Shown piece by piece: positions 45,669-54,950 of a stretch of 64,000 bases of DNA (the stretch's first letter is position 1; each line of letters opens with the position of its first letter). The notes beneath the pieces are model-generated. The model did no database searches, had not been told where the DNA came from, and saw nothing but the letters and a program-made list of their open reading frames with translations. The stretch is from Euptelea pleiosperma (Eukaryota > Streptophyta > Magnoliopsida > Ranunculales > Eupteleaceae): positions 3,162,001-3,226,000 of the forward strand of contig CM068548.1 in the NCBI GenBank assembly GCA_035048495.1, given 5' to 3'. The translations under genes and the position numbers were made by a program.

Positions 45669-45994
45669 CTCCGGTTACAGGACACAATATGAGCCACGTG
45701 GCACACTCTTGGAGGACTGACCGCATGGATGTTTGGCCAATCCCTAAGTGGACCTACAAACCAAAAATCAGCCTGATTAGTGATTTATACGCGTTGGATT
45801 GGACTTATTTTCATGGGTTGATCTCAACTGTGGGAATTTGAGCAGTATTTGAGGTACAAAGATCCAACGTCTAAAAATCACCAATCAGGCTGATTTTTGG
45901 TTTGTAAGTCCACCTAGGGATTGGCCAAACATCCATTCGGTCAGAGTCCTCTAAGAGTATGCCACGTGGCTCATATTGTGTCCTGTAACCGGAG
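45669..45994. mobile_element. Foldback MITE with near-perfect arms
   Basis: CTCCGGTTACAGGACACAAT opens the element and its exact inverse closes it. Arms run for over 120 bases with few mismatches, including GAGCCACGTGGCA and CCAAAAATCAGCCTGATTAG. The best preserved copy of the family. No target duplication seen. Confidence 0.85.
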
Positions 45995-46572
45995 TCTGTC
46001 ATTTTAAGGCGGTGTTGAAAAAGTGCTCAATTAATCTAACAGCTGGAAATCACCATTCAAGCTGATTTTTGGTGCATAGGTCCTTCAAAGTCAGGCTTAT
46101 ACAGTAGGCTGGTATTGGATCTATAGCAATTGAGCCATTAATGATGGCTTAGTGAACGACTGGGCATAGGCGTAGCCGATAAAGACTTCTTTTAGTGCGT
46201 TAAATTTTAGCTTCAATAACAGGACACGTGTCCAGAAGGTTGGAACTAGTCTCGATCAGGGGTCCAGCCGGATTTCACACGGCTCGTCACTCGTGCTATT
46301 GAAGACTCTCCATCTAACTACCCGCCAAATGGTCTTTCCCTCCCTACAAGAAATCACAAATATCAAGTATGTAGCATTTTGGATGATTTACAGCATTCTC
46401 ATTGAGTGGCAGCTGACAACCTTGCATGTACGCCAATTCGCCATAGTTTATAATTTAGTAGCGGGCGTGCATTGTACGTGAGTGATTGTAGGGGCTTTTT
46501 TGGAAGATTAGTTTGGAGCAGTAAATCTGTAAATTGTGAAAACTCGTAGCAAAATAAAAAAATTCAAAATTC

Positions 46573-46745
46573 TTGTTGTAATTCGATATCTTTTCCATTC
46601 ACCAGTGTAGGTATATACAACATCTTGAATGTATGTTACGACCTTTGATATCTATAACCGACATGCACGAAGCGGCGGGCAAACTCAACCGGGCATTCAC
46701 TCGACCGTTACGGGCATTCACTCAGCCGTTACTACTTTCACAACA
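46573..46745 (-). repeat. 3' LTR of the copia element
   Basis: 173 bp. It contains the doubled string GGGCATTCACTCGACCGTTA / GGGCATTCACTCAGCCGTTA as in the other LTR, plus a few extra bases (AAACTCAACC) not in the 5' LTR. Confidence 0.9.
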
Positions 46746-46780
46746 CTCCCCCTTGGATGTCCGCTGCTTTATGAAAATTG

Positions 46781-46958
46781 CATCGTTAAAACTTTGTCAG
46801 GAAAACCCAGTGGGATAAAACCTGATCGAAGGAAAAAGAGTGCAATGTACCAACGGATTGTGGTGATCGTGCTAGATGCGTCTAAGACTGCCTCATTAAA
46901 ACCTTGTCAGGAAAACCTAGTGGAATAAAACCCGATCGAAGGAAAAAGAGTACAGTAC
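46781..46958 (-). repeat. Duplicated 3' untranslated block of the copia element
   Basis: Two copies 110 bases apart (46781-46848 and 46891-46958) share TTAAAAC-TTGTCAGGAAAA, CCAGTGGGATAAAACC and GATCGAAGGAAAAAGAGT. They lie between RNase H and the polypurine tract. From memory, a block of this kind is widespread in plant copia elements just before the 3' LTR. Confidence 0.85.
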
Positions 46959-46988
46959 GCAGAAAAACCTTGATAATAATAACTCTCC

Positions 46989-47669
46989 TTATAAGGACGC
47001 TCCCCCTGATGTGAATTGGCATGAGTAAACTTGAATGTCAACTAGAAAGTTCATGTAGTCGACGCATACCGATGCAGTATACCAATTTCTTAAATGTAGA
47101 CGTAGGTAACGCCTTGGTAAATAGATCTGCAAGATTGTCTTTTGAACATATCTGCTGGACTTCAATATTGCCATTTTGTTTAAGCTCATAAGTGGAAAAA
47201 AAAACTTTGGTGAAATATGCTTCGTTCTATCACCCTTAATATATCCGCCTTTAATTTGTGTTATACATGCGGCGTTATCCTCATATAACGTCGTCGGGGC
47301 ATCTGTGATTGAAGGAAAATCACATGTGTTCCGAATATGGTGGACTACGGATCTCAACCATATGTACTCACGGCTAGCTTCATGGAGTGCAAGTATCTCA
47401 GAGTGGTTTGAGGACGTTGCTACCATAGTTTGCTTGGTAGATCGCCATGAGATAGTTGTGTTGTCACAAGTGAATACATATCCTGTTTGCGATCGAGCCT
47501 TATGAGGATCAGAAAGATATCCAGCGTCTGCATATCCAACCAATTTTGAAGTATTAGTTGATTCTCTTGAGTATAACAAGCCCATGTTTGTTGTACCATG
47601 GAGGTAACGTAATATATGCTTGATGCTATTCCAATGTCGTAGAGTTGGTGCAAAACTGTATCTTGCCAA
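46989..47669 (-). pseudogene. copia RNase H region
   Basis: 226-codon open frame. RNase H of the copia type is seen from VGYADAGYLSDP (first catalytic Asp) through NHSEILALHEASREYIWL (Glu) to LYEDNAACI (Asp) and KHISPKFFF. In a working element it would remove the RNA template strand after reverse transcription. The frame is separated from reverse transcriptase by a frameshift near 47690, and the C-terminal tail past residue 150 looks degraded. Confidence 0.85.
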
Positions 47670-47696
47670 TAAGTTGACAGAGAATGCAATGTCAAG

Positions 47697-48074
47697 TCAA
47701 GTGCAACTTGCTAGATACATCAATGCACCAATCGCACTGAGGTATGGTACTTCAGGACTGAGGAGTGCTTCGTCGTCTTCTCGATGACGAAAATGATCCA
47801 TTTTAATGTCAAGTAACCGGACAACCATTGGTGAACTCAATAGATGAGCTTTATCCATGTTAAAGCGCTTTAAGACTTTTTTGGTGTATGTGGATTGGTG
47901 TACAAGGATTCCACTTGAGAGATGTTCGATCTGCAGGCCGAGATAAAATTTTGTTTTTCCAAGGTCTTTCATCTCAAACTCTTTCTTTAAGTATGCAGCA
48001 GTTTTTGTGAGCTCTTCAGGAGTCCCGATGATATTCAGATCATCTACATACACTGCAATTATGGCAAATCTCAT
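47697..48074 (-). pseudogene. copia reverse transcriptase, C-terminal part
   Basis: 125 codons with the catalytic YVDD motif at residues 9-12, followed by LKKEFEMKDLGKTKFYLGL and LKRFNMDKAHLLSSPM, all typical of copia reverse transcriptase (RVT_2). It continues the frame at 48123-48509 after a break, and gives way to RNase H after another. Confidence 0.88.
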
Positions 48075-48122
48075 TTCTGATTTCTTAATAAAAACACATA
48101 AGCATATGGGATCGTTAACATA

Positions 48123-48615
48123 TCATTCTTTTACTAAGTACTCACTTAGACGGTGATACCACATGCATCCAGATTGCTTCAATCCATACAGGGATCGTTG
48201 AAGTTTGATAGAGTACATACTACATTGTTTCGAGAAATTTGTTTCAGGCAATTTAAATCCTTCAGAGACTTTCATATAGATGTCAGTATCTAAGAGCCCA
48301 TATAAATACACGGTCACTACATCCAAAAGGCGCATGCCAAGTCTTTCTGAGACCACTAGACTAATCAAGAACCAAAAAGTAATTGCATCCATTATTGGGG
48401 AATATGTTTCCTCATAATCTATACCCGGTCTCTGCGATAAACCTTGTGCTACCAATCGTGCTTTATATCTAACGATCTCGTCTTTTTCGTTACGTTTTCG
48501 TACGAACACATACTTGTATCATATTAGTTTTACAACTTCGGGTGTTAGGGTTATAGGACAAAATACTTTGTGTTTTGCTAGTGAATCTAGCTCAGCCTGG
48601 ATTGCTTCTTTCTAC
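48123..48615 (-). pseudogene. copia reverse transcriptase, N-terminal part
   Basis: The open frame 48123-48509 includes VRYKARLVAQGLSQRPG, YEETYSPIMDAITF, LDVVTVYLYG and LQRSLYGLKQSG, hallmark copia reverse-transcriptase segments. Similar coding sequence extends upstream to about 48615 (AIQAELDSLAKHKVF) but is separated by a stop. Premature stops make it non-functional. Confidence 0.88.
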
Positions 48616-48616
48616 T

Positions 48617-49250
48617 TTAACCAGTCGCATCAATTAATAAAGTGCTTAACAAAATACCAACAACTAAGATAAAGTTAAAGATACTAATATATGTTAAATA
48701 GTTGTTAACGTGGCATGGTAGGTTGTTCGCATCATCAACTCTTTTGACCGCCGATATTGGAATCTTCAAAAAAATCCGAAGCTTCCATATGTGAGTGGTG
48801 TCCATCTTCAGGGTGGAGTGGTCAGCGTAATTCATTTCAACCTTCTTCCCCTTTGCCTTAACGGAGGCTTGATATAAGTCAATTAAATGTTTTGACGCAC
48901 GACAAGTACGTGACCAATGACCTTCATGCCACATCTATAACAAATGTCCTCATAGTTAACTATGAGGACGTTTGTTCTGTAAAATTGTTCCTTTGGCATC
49001 GTTTGCCCCGTCAGTATATTTTTTATTCGGATAATTGTAATAGCCATGACCATTGTGACCACCAGTACCAAATCCTTCCTCGTCCCCGATTTTGCCTTTG
49101 ACCACCATGACCATGAAAACTGCTTCGTCCCCGACTATGCCCGTGACCTCCACGAGCACGACCACAACCGCGTCCACGACCACGGAATGTCATGACATTA
49201 GCTTCAGGTACAGGTTTAGTACTAGTCGGACGTGTGCCATGGTTCTTCAT
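48617..49250 (-). pseudogene. copia Gag C-terminus with frameshifted zinc knuckle
   Basis: A Gly/Arg-rich stretch (RGRGRGCGRARGG, frame 49023-49250) leads to CYRCGMK in one frame (48883-49071) and GHWSRTCRASKHLIDLY in another (48617-48934). Together they would form the CX2CX4HX4C knuckle that binds RNA, so one frameshift splits it. After about 48700 the reading is no longer Gag-like, and integrase should follow but does not. Confidence 0.8.
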
Positions 49251-49265
49251 TAAAAGCTCATTGTT

Positions 49266-49850
49266 CTATTTGGCAACGAGAAGACATGATATTAATGTCG
49301 AATACTTCTGAAACCCACGCTCTCGATATTGCTGCTGCAGGAGCACATTCGAAGCATGAAATGTTGAGTAAGTTTTCTCCAACATATCTGCATCAGTGAG
49401 CTTTTCGCCACACAATTTCAGCTGCGAGGTAATTTTGAACATCGCAAAATTATAGTCTGTGATTGTTTTAAAATCTTGCAGACGTAAGTGCCTCCAATCG
49501 TAGCGTGCTTTTGGGAGAATGACAATCTTTTGGTGATCGTATCGTTCCTTTAGGTTGTTCCAAAGGGTAAGTGGATCCTTAACGGTAAGGTATTCAGTTT
49601 TCAAGCCTTCACGTAGGTGGTGGCGTAGAAAAATCATCGCATTTGCTTTGTCCTGTAGAGATGTTGCATTGTCAACCTTCAATGTTGATCCAAGGTTCTT
49701 AGCATCAAGGTGGACCTCAGCATCTAGGACCCAAGAGAGGTAATTATTGCCCGTTATGTGGAGGGCGGCAAAATCGAGTTTGGTAAGGTTTGACATGCTT
49801 TTCATAGAGATGTCAAAGAAGAGAAATAATGTAATATTTGCAAAGTTCAT
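49266..49850 (-). pseudogene. copia Gag N-terminal region
   Basis: 194-codon open frame; the real start is probably the Met before SNLTKLDF (near 49796). It has NYLSWVLDAEVHLDAKNLG, MIFLRHHLREGLKTEYLTVK and WNNLKERYDHQKIV, typical of copia Gag capsid (UBN2/retrotran_gag type), which would package element RNA into particles. The frame is open but cut off from the downstream knuckle by stops. Confidence 0.87.
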
Positions 49851-49859
49851 GCCCTTGTT

Positions 49860-52240
49860 ACGATAATGTACGTATGTAACATAAGAATTTATTATGTAGT
49901 CTGATATTCCAATATCCCAATATTTTGATGCACTATAAAGAAGTAATAATCATCTTTGAAAAAGTACAATGCTTACTGATAACCAAGGTTGACAGAGATG
50001 TGCCTACGATCATCATGTGGACTAGACCGAGGACTTATGCTTCCAGTCTAGTCTTTCGGCAGTGATGTGTAACTAATGTGGAATAGTGTGCTTGTGAAAT
50101 ATGAATCGATTAAGTGAATATATAAACCACAACTAAAACTACTTGTGGTACATATTTCATCGCATTTGATGTACTAATATATAACACATCTATATTTCTG
50201 ACATAAGTTGAACAAAACAATATCTTCTAGGTATAAACACCAAATCAAATTTCTAAAAAAAATCGTCAATGGTAAGCCAAGTCAGAGCACTAGTGGCCCT
50301 CATACCATAATTAGAAAGATTGAGTCTGGGTTTCACTCTTTTCAGCTTGCAATACAAGGTAGTAGGCAAAGGAAAGAGATATATATCTAGCAATAGAACA
50401 ATATAGAAACTCAACACATGTTCACTTATAAGAAAATTGTTTCAATCATTGATCTTAAAACTGAGTTTCAGTCATCAAATGCAAGTTTCAAGTCATCAAG
50501 AAATAAACATGGGATATATGACCAAACGTGTGAATGAAGAACATTACATTTTGCCTAACTGAAATTAGAAGCACAATGGAAAAATTTCAGGCATGATTAT
50601 TGGTCAATGTGCCAATAAGTTTCTTGTAAAAAAAAATATCTAGAAGGAACTATCGTTTAAACCTTGGTTTTAATTCATGATCGGCAACTAAAATGGCTCA
50701 TCCAGAGATGCAAATTTGAATGGTCCAAATTTATGCATCTCAAATGTTTTAGAATAACTCTGAGACACAACCAACATACTCATCCAAGCACTAATCGTAT
50801 GTCATATTATTCTAATCATGAATTATATGCTAATCAGTATTTCCAGGAATGCAATGACATTTTATGGGTGATGTATTTACTGTTTTAGGGGTTGAAAAAT
50901 AACTCAGGTGCAACGTAGATTTTCAGAAATAATTTATCAAAGTAGTACAGGAAGAAAAAGTCATAAAACAGAACATCAAACTATGCATTGTGTACTATTA
51001 AAAAGGCAGTAGACATGCATTCCAAATTGTTGAAGAGCAACGTGCTCCTACTTGCAATCCCCAATGGGCAATGTAAATAGTTCAACCAAAAGATAAATGT
51101 GGTAAAGCACAACGATCCACATCTATGAAATAGTCAAAGAAAATTCACAAAACATATAACATTATGTTTTAGGTCTAAATAAAATGTCTGGTTGGGAAAA
51201 TGCAAAAAGCATGATACTCTATCCTTTTGCAATCCCTGAAAGTTGCTGAGAGGCCAGTTCGGTCAGCTTATGATAGTGTATTAGTATATATCCTTCTAGA
51301 AAACAATCCATCTAACATTCCACGGGCTCTCAAGCCCTTCCACAATGCCTTCAGTGACCTACTTGTTTTGGTAATTACACCATAGAGCTACAACATATAT
51401 AATGCCAATACTCATTCATTACTTCACCAAATAGACTTAAAATTCAGTATTTGCAGAGACATGTACACAATTTACATGTATGACCTCAAACAGAATTTGA
51501 AATTTCTTTTCTTTTGCAAATAGTTTTATGTTTTGTGTTAGTGCTGAACTGGTGGCTTATTCCGACAAGCTTCTTAACTTGGAATATGGTAATTAAAATT
51601 GCCCGCGATGTATGATGATCATAAAATACTCTCGCTGATATGGTTTTATATGGATTGGAGGATCAAATGTTAATATTAAAACTTTAATTTTTTTTTAAAA
51701 TTGTGATATGACAGAATGTATCCTACTGTATTGGTGCATATCATCAATAAACAAAGAGTGTATTGGTGAATCTTCTTGACAATAATAAATACAGATTGAG
51801 AAATGGGACTTATAAAATTATGTGTATCATGTATGTCTTTTATTAATTTGTGAAAATAGAGAACTACTAGCCGTGATTAGGATAAGTCCAGATCAAGATA
51901 AACAATCCTTGTATGAGCTGTAGCCTAAGAATATGTCGGTTGAACAATCCTAACCATTTGAATAAGACCCTTTATTTGGAATATCACATTACCAAATGAC
52001 TGATATGATTGATGTGTTTTCGTTGTAGTTTCAACGGATTAATATAATTGGTGAAGCTTTTGTTTAACAGGCTGAAATTGTCTAATAAACATTTTATCGA
52101 ACAATGGCCATACATAATTCCTATAAAGCTTTTCATAATTTGCACTAGACATTCAACCCAACGACTATTCAAAAAAAATCAAACAAGAACAGATTTGATT
52201 TTTCAGAAATGACAACATTTAGATAAATACCATTTAACAA
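49860..52240. other. Unusually long leader or hidden insertion in the copia element
   Basis: About 2.4 kb lies between the 5' LTR and gag, where such elements normally have a short leader. No frame beyond 75 codons, no LTR and no clear inverted repeats are seen. It is AT-rich and intron-like. Confidence 0.5.
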
Positions 52241-52303
52241 TGGAAATTGTTGTCGATACCACTGATTCACGCTCACAATCGATGGAGCTTCGTGCTGATA
52301 ACG
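52241..52303 (-). other. Primer-site region of the copia element
   Basis: On the minus strand the LTR end is followed at once by CGTTATCAGCACGAAGCTCC. This is where the primer site must be. It does not match the initiator-Met 3' end, and I cannot assign the tRNA. Confidence 0.5.
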
Positions 52304-52461
52304 TGTTGTAATTCGATATCTTTTCCATTCATCAGTGTAGGTATATATAACATCTTGAATGTACGTTACAACCTTCGATAACTATAACCGACATGCATGA
52401 AGCGGCGGGCATTCACTCGACCGTTATGGGCATTCACTCAACCGTTACTACTTTCACAACA
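52304..52461 (-). repeat. 5' LTR of the copia element
   Basis: 158 bp, similar throughout to 46573-46745 apart from substitutions and a missing 10-15 bases near 52409. Confidence 0.9.
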
Positions 52462-52642
52462 ATTCTGAAGTTGTTCATGTAATTAAGGATTTGTTTTTGA
52501 AATACAGAAGAAATGGCATAGAAAGTAATTAAGTTGTTATTAAGGAACTGTTTTAAAAATGTGAAAATAATGGCATGGTAAGTAATTAAATTGTTAGCAA
52601 GGTACTGTATTGAAAATAAAAATTATGGCATGGAAAGGTATT

Positions 52643-53351
52643 GGGTAATTTTAGTTGCACCCCACAAAATATGAGGGCTCCCCCTAACCCTTGTTTTTTT
52701 TAGTTTTTTTTGTATTACGAAAATGACCTATTAAGTTAGGGCATTTTCTATTGAAAACGTTGTTCGCATTTATCCTTTAGCGTTGTGCAAACCAACATGG
52801 AGTCCAATTGTGAAGCTTCCCTCGAGCCGGCGACGACAACTTCAAGCTCCCCTTAACGGCGGAATATTCTTCCTCTTTGTATGATGCCCTCTGTGTGTGT
52901 GTGTGTTCCACCGTACTCATCCCGATTCTTCATTCTTTGGCTTGTTTTATTCTTGTCTACTTCATATTGATATAGAAATCTCTATGTTGACAAGGGGTTC
53001 CAATATAATGAGGCATCATGCGGTGGTCGGGCATGGTATATATGTTCCTTGTTGGACCATATATTAAGTGAGTAAAAAATGTTGAAGGAGAACTTGGTTT
53101 AGTGAGTAAAAAATTTGGTGAATAAAAAATACTAATAATATAGTGAGTAAAGGAGAACTTGTTAGGTGAGTAAAGATGTCAATTAGGGGAAAACTGAAAT
53201 GCCCATTAGAGTAAAGATGTTGGAAGGGGAAGCTACTTGTTTGGTGAGTACGAAATTTACGTCTTACTATGTTAGTGTTTTTTGGTTTTAGTGGCGTGCA
53301 TTCAACAGGTCGGGTGCCCTCACATTTTGTGGGGTGCGACTAAAATTACCC
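52643..53351. mobile_element. Mutator-like non-autonomous element
   Basis: The ends GGGTAATTTTAGTTGCACCC and GGGTGCGACTAAAATTACCC are inverted repeats of about 36 bases. AAAGGTATT (52634-52642) and AAAGTATT (53352-53359) look like a 9-base target duplication with one base lost, as expected for Mutator-like elements. The interior holds a GC-richer stretch near 52790-52870 and a GT run at 52891-52906. Confidence 0.8.
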
Positions 53352-53500
53352 AAAGTATTAATGTGGTTAGCAAGGGGTTGTATTAAAAATATAATTATAA
53401 CATGAGAATGAATGAGTAGAGTTAACAGGGCATTTAATCAACTTTTTTTGTTCTTGGTAGAGAGGAGAATTTAATGAACTAATAAGTGCCTATTTTTTTA

Positions 53501-53708
53501 GGCTTAGGCTCTGAGGACCCCCTTTTTCTGACCCTCTCGGTGTTTGCGCGCTCGGCTGGGCATTTCAGGAATCCAACGGTGGTTTTCAACGCCTCCAAAA
53601 TGAAAAAAGTGATACCAACTTGGCGATGACAACCACCGTTGGATTCTTGAAATCCACACCCGAGCACACGAACACCAAGAAGGGTCAAAAAAGTGAGTCC
53701 CCTAAGCC
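53501..53708. mobile_element. Foldback MITE
   Basis: GGCTTAGG and CCTAAGCC are the outer ends. Arms include CCTTTTTCTGACCC / GGGTCAAAAAAG and AATCCAACGGTGGTT / AACCACCGTTGGATT. No target duplication identified. Confidence 0.7.
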
Positions 53709-54079
53709 CCGACCCTTTTTTTTTATAGGACCCCAACCCAAGTTTTGGCTTTAAAGTAGTAATAGATAGGCATGCAATCACCGTTCGCCTAAGATTACGG
53801 GCGGAGTTCGGGTGATCAAATATGAATGATTACATCCAGGAAAGGAGCGGGCAACTTGTGTACGATCGTACACCCAGATCATACCCCATTGTTCGTTGCG
53901 TCCAAAAGAATGGACTTCACCTACCAAAAAATAAAAAATAGAATGGGCTCCAAGTCTACACGTAATCAGGTACTCATTGGAACCCATACCTATCGAGTGC
54001 AAGTTTGCTATCCCTGTGCATTTCAAAGTCCCCTACCAAAATGCCATCTGGTGCAATATTTTTGGGGGCATTGCTCCTT

Positions 54080-54212
54080 GGATATTTGGCTCGTCTCTTG
54101 GTGGACCTACACATCAAAAATCATCTTGATTGGTGATTCATTGCAGTTTTATTTGAGCTCTAATCAAGCTGATTTTTTGTGTAGGTCCACCAAGGGGTGG
54201 GCCAAACATCCA
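54080..54212. mobile_element. Small foldback MITE
   Basis: GGATATTTGGC and GCCAAACATCC end the arms; GGTGGACCTACACA is repeated inverted inside. Related to the copies at 34368 and 45669. Confidence 0.68.
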
Positions 54213-54247
54213 TGTACATCCTAAAGATCCTTCGTTTAATAGACTTA

Positions 54248-54553
54248 GGGTGTGTTTGATTGCACAGAAAATTTTCCCGAGAAAATACATCTGGGAAAAG
54301 CCTTAAATGGCTAATTGATTGCAACTGAGAACACATATTTTAATCATGCGAGAACATAAAGGCATATTTTCATATGGAAATGAATTCTCAACTATCTGGA
54401 TGGGAAATGAATTCCGGGCTTAGTAGGGAAAATTATCCAGATTTAAATTGCTTGGTAGGGAAACTTATGCAGATTTAAATGGCTATCTAACAATGGACAA
54501 TTGTGTTTTCCCAAGGAAAATGCAATTTTTCCACTTGGCAATCAAGCACACCC
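54248..54553. mobile_element. Tourist-like (PIF/Harbinger) MITE, 306 bp
   Basis: The termini GGGTGTGTTTGATTGC and GCAATCAAGCACACCC are near-perfect inverted repeats. TTA is duplicated at 54245-54247 and 54554-54556. No coding capacity; the frame at 54448-54648 overruns it and is spurious. Confidence 0.9.
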
Positions 54554-54950
54554 TTAATGAATCCCCACACTCCAGCCCTAGTGTAGATGATAAAAAAAAT
54601 GGCTTCTCCCAAGATCATAGTCCAAGTGTCACTTTACACATATCTTGAGGCATATATATCTCGAGATATTAGTGTTAGTGATGTTAAAAATGTGTTTCTG
54701 AACCAATTAAAAGAGTAGGATTAAAAAAGAGAAATAGAGAAATAAACAAATGCCTACTCGAGAATTCTTAATCAAATGTAATCGCAAGGCAGGCAATTCA
54801 ATCTGAAAATAACAAAAGAGGAAAACATATATGTTTGTAGAACAGATGGATTTATTGAGACACGCGTTTGAAGCGGTTTTCAAATGCAGATTCACCCCCT
54901 GCCCTTTGCGGTGTTGTTGACAGGAAACTAGAAGTTCACCCCTAAAATTC

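Larger units (their letters stand above)
46573..52461 (-). mobile_element. Ty1/copia element with short LTRs, internally deleted
   Basis: Short LTRs at 46573-46745 and 52304-52461 begin TGTTGTGAAAG on the minus strand and end TTACAACA. ATTCT flanks the whole on both sides (46568-46572, 52462-52466), a perfect target duplication. In minus-strand order it carries a leader, gag, a frameshifted zinc knuckle, reverse transcriptase, RNase H, a conserved 3' untranslated block and a polypurine tract (GGGGGAG, 46746-46752). Integrase and most of protease are absent between about 48650 and 48600. The protein order fits copia (integrase before reverse transcriptase). The lineage, perhaps Ale-like, is a guess. 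Confidence 0.9.

Noticed and set aside
47176..47505. 109-codon plus-strand frame
   Set aside because: Antisense shadow of copia RNase H.
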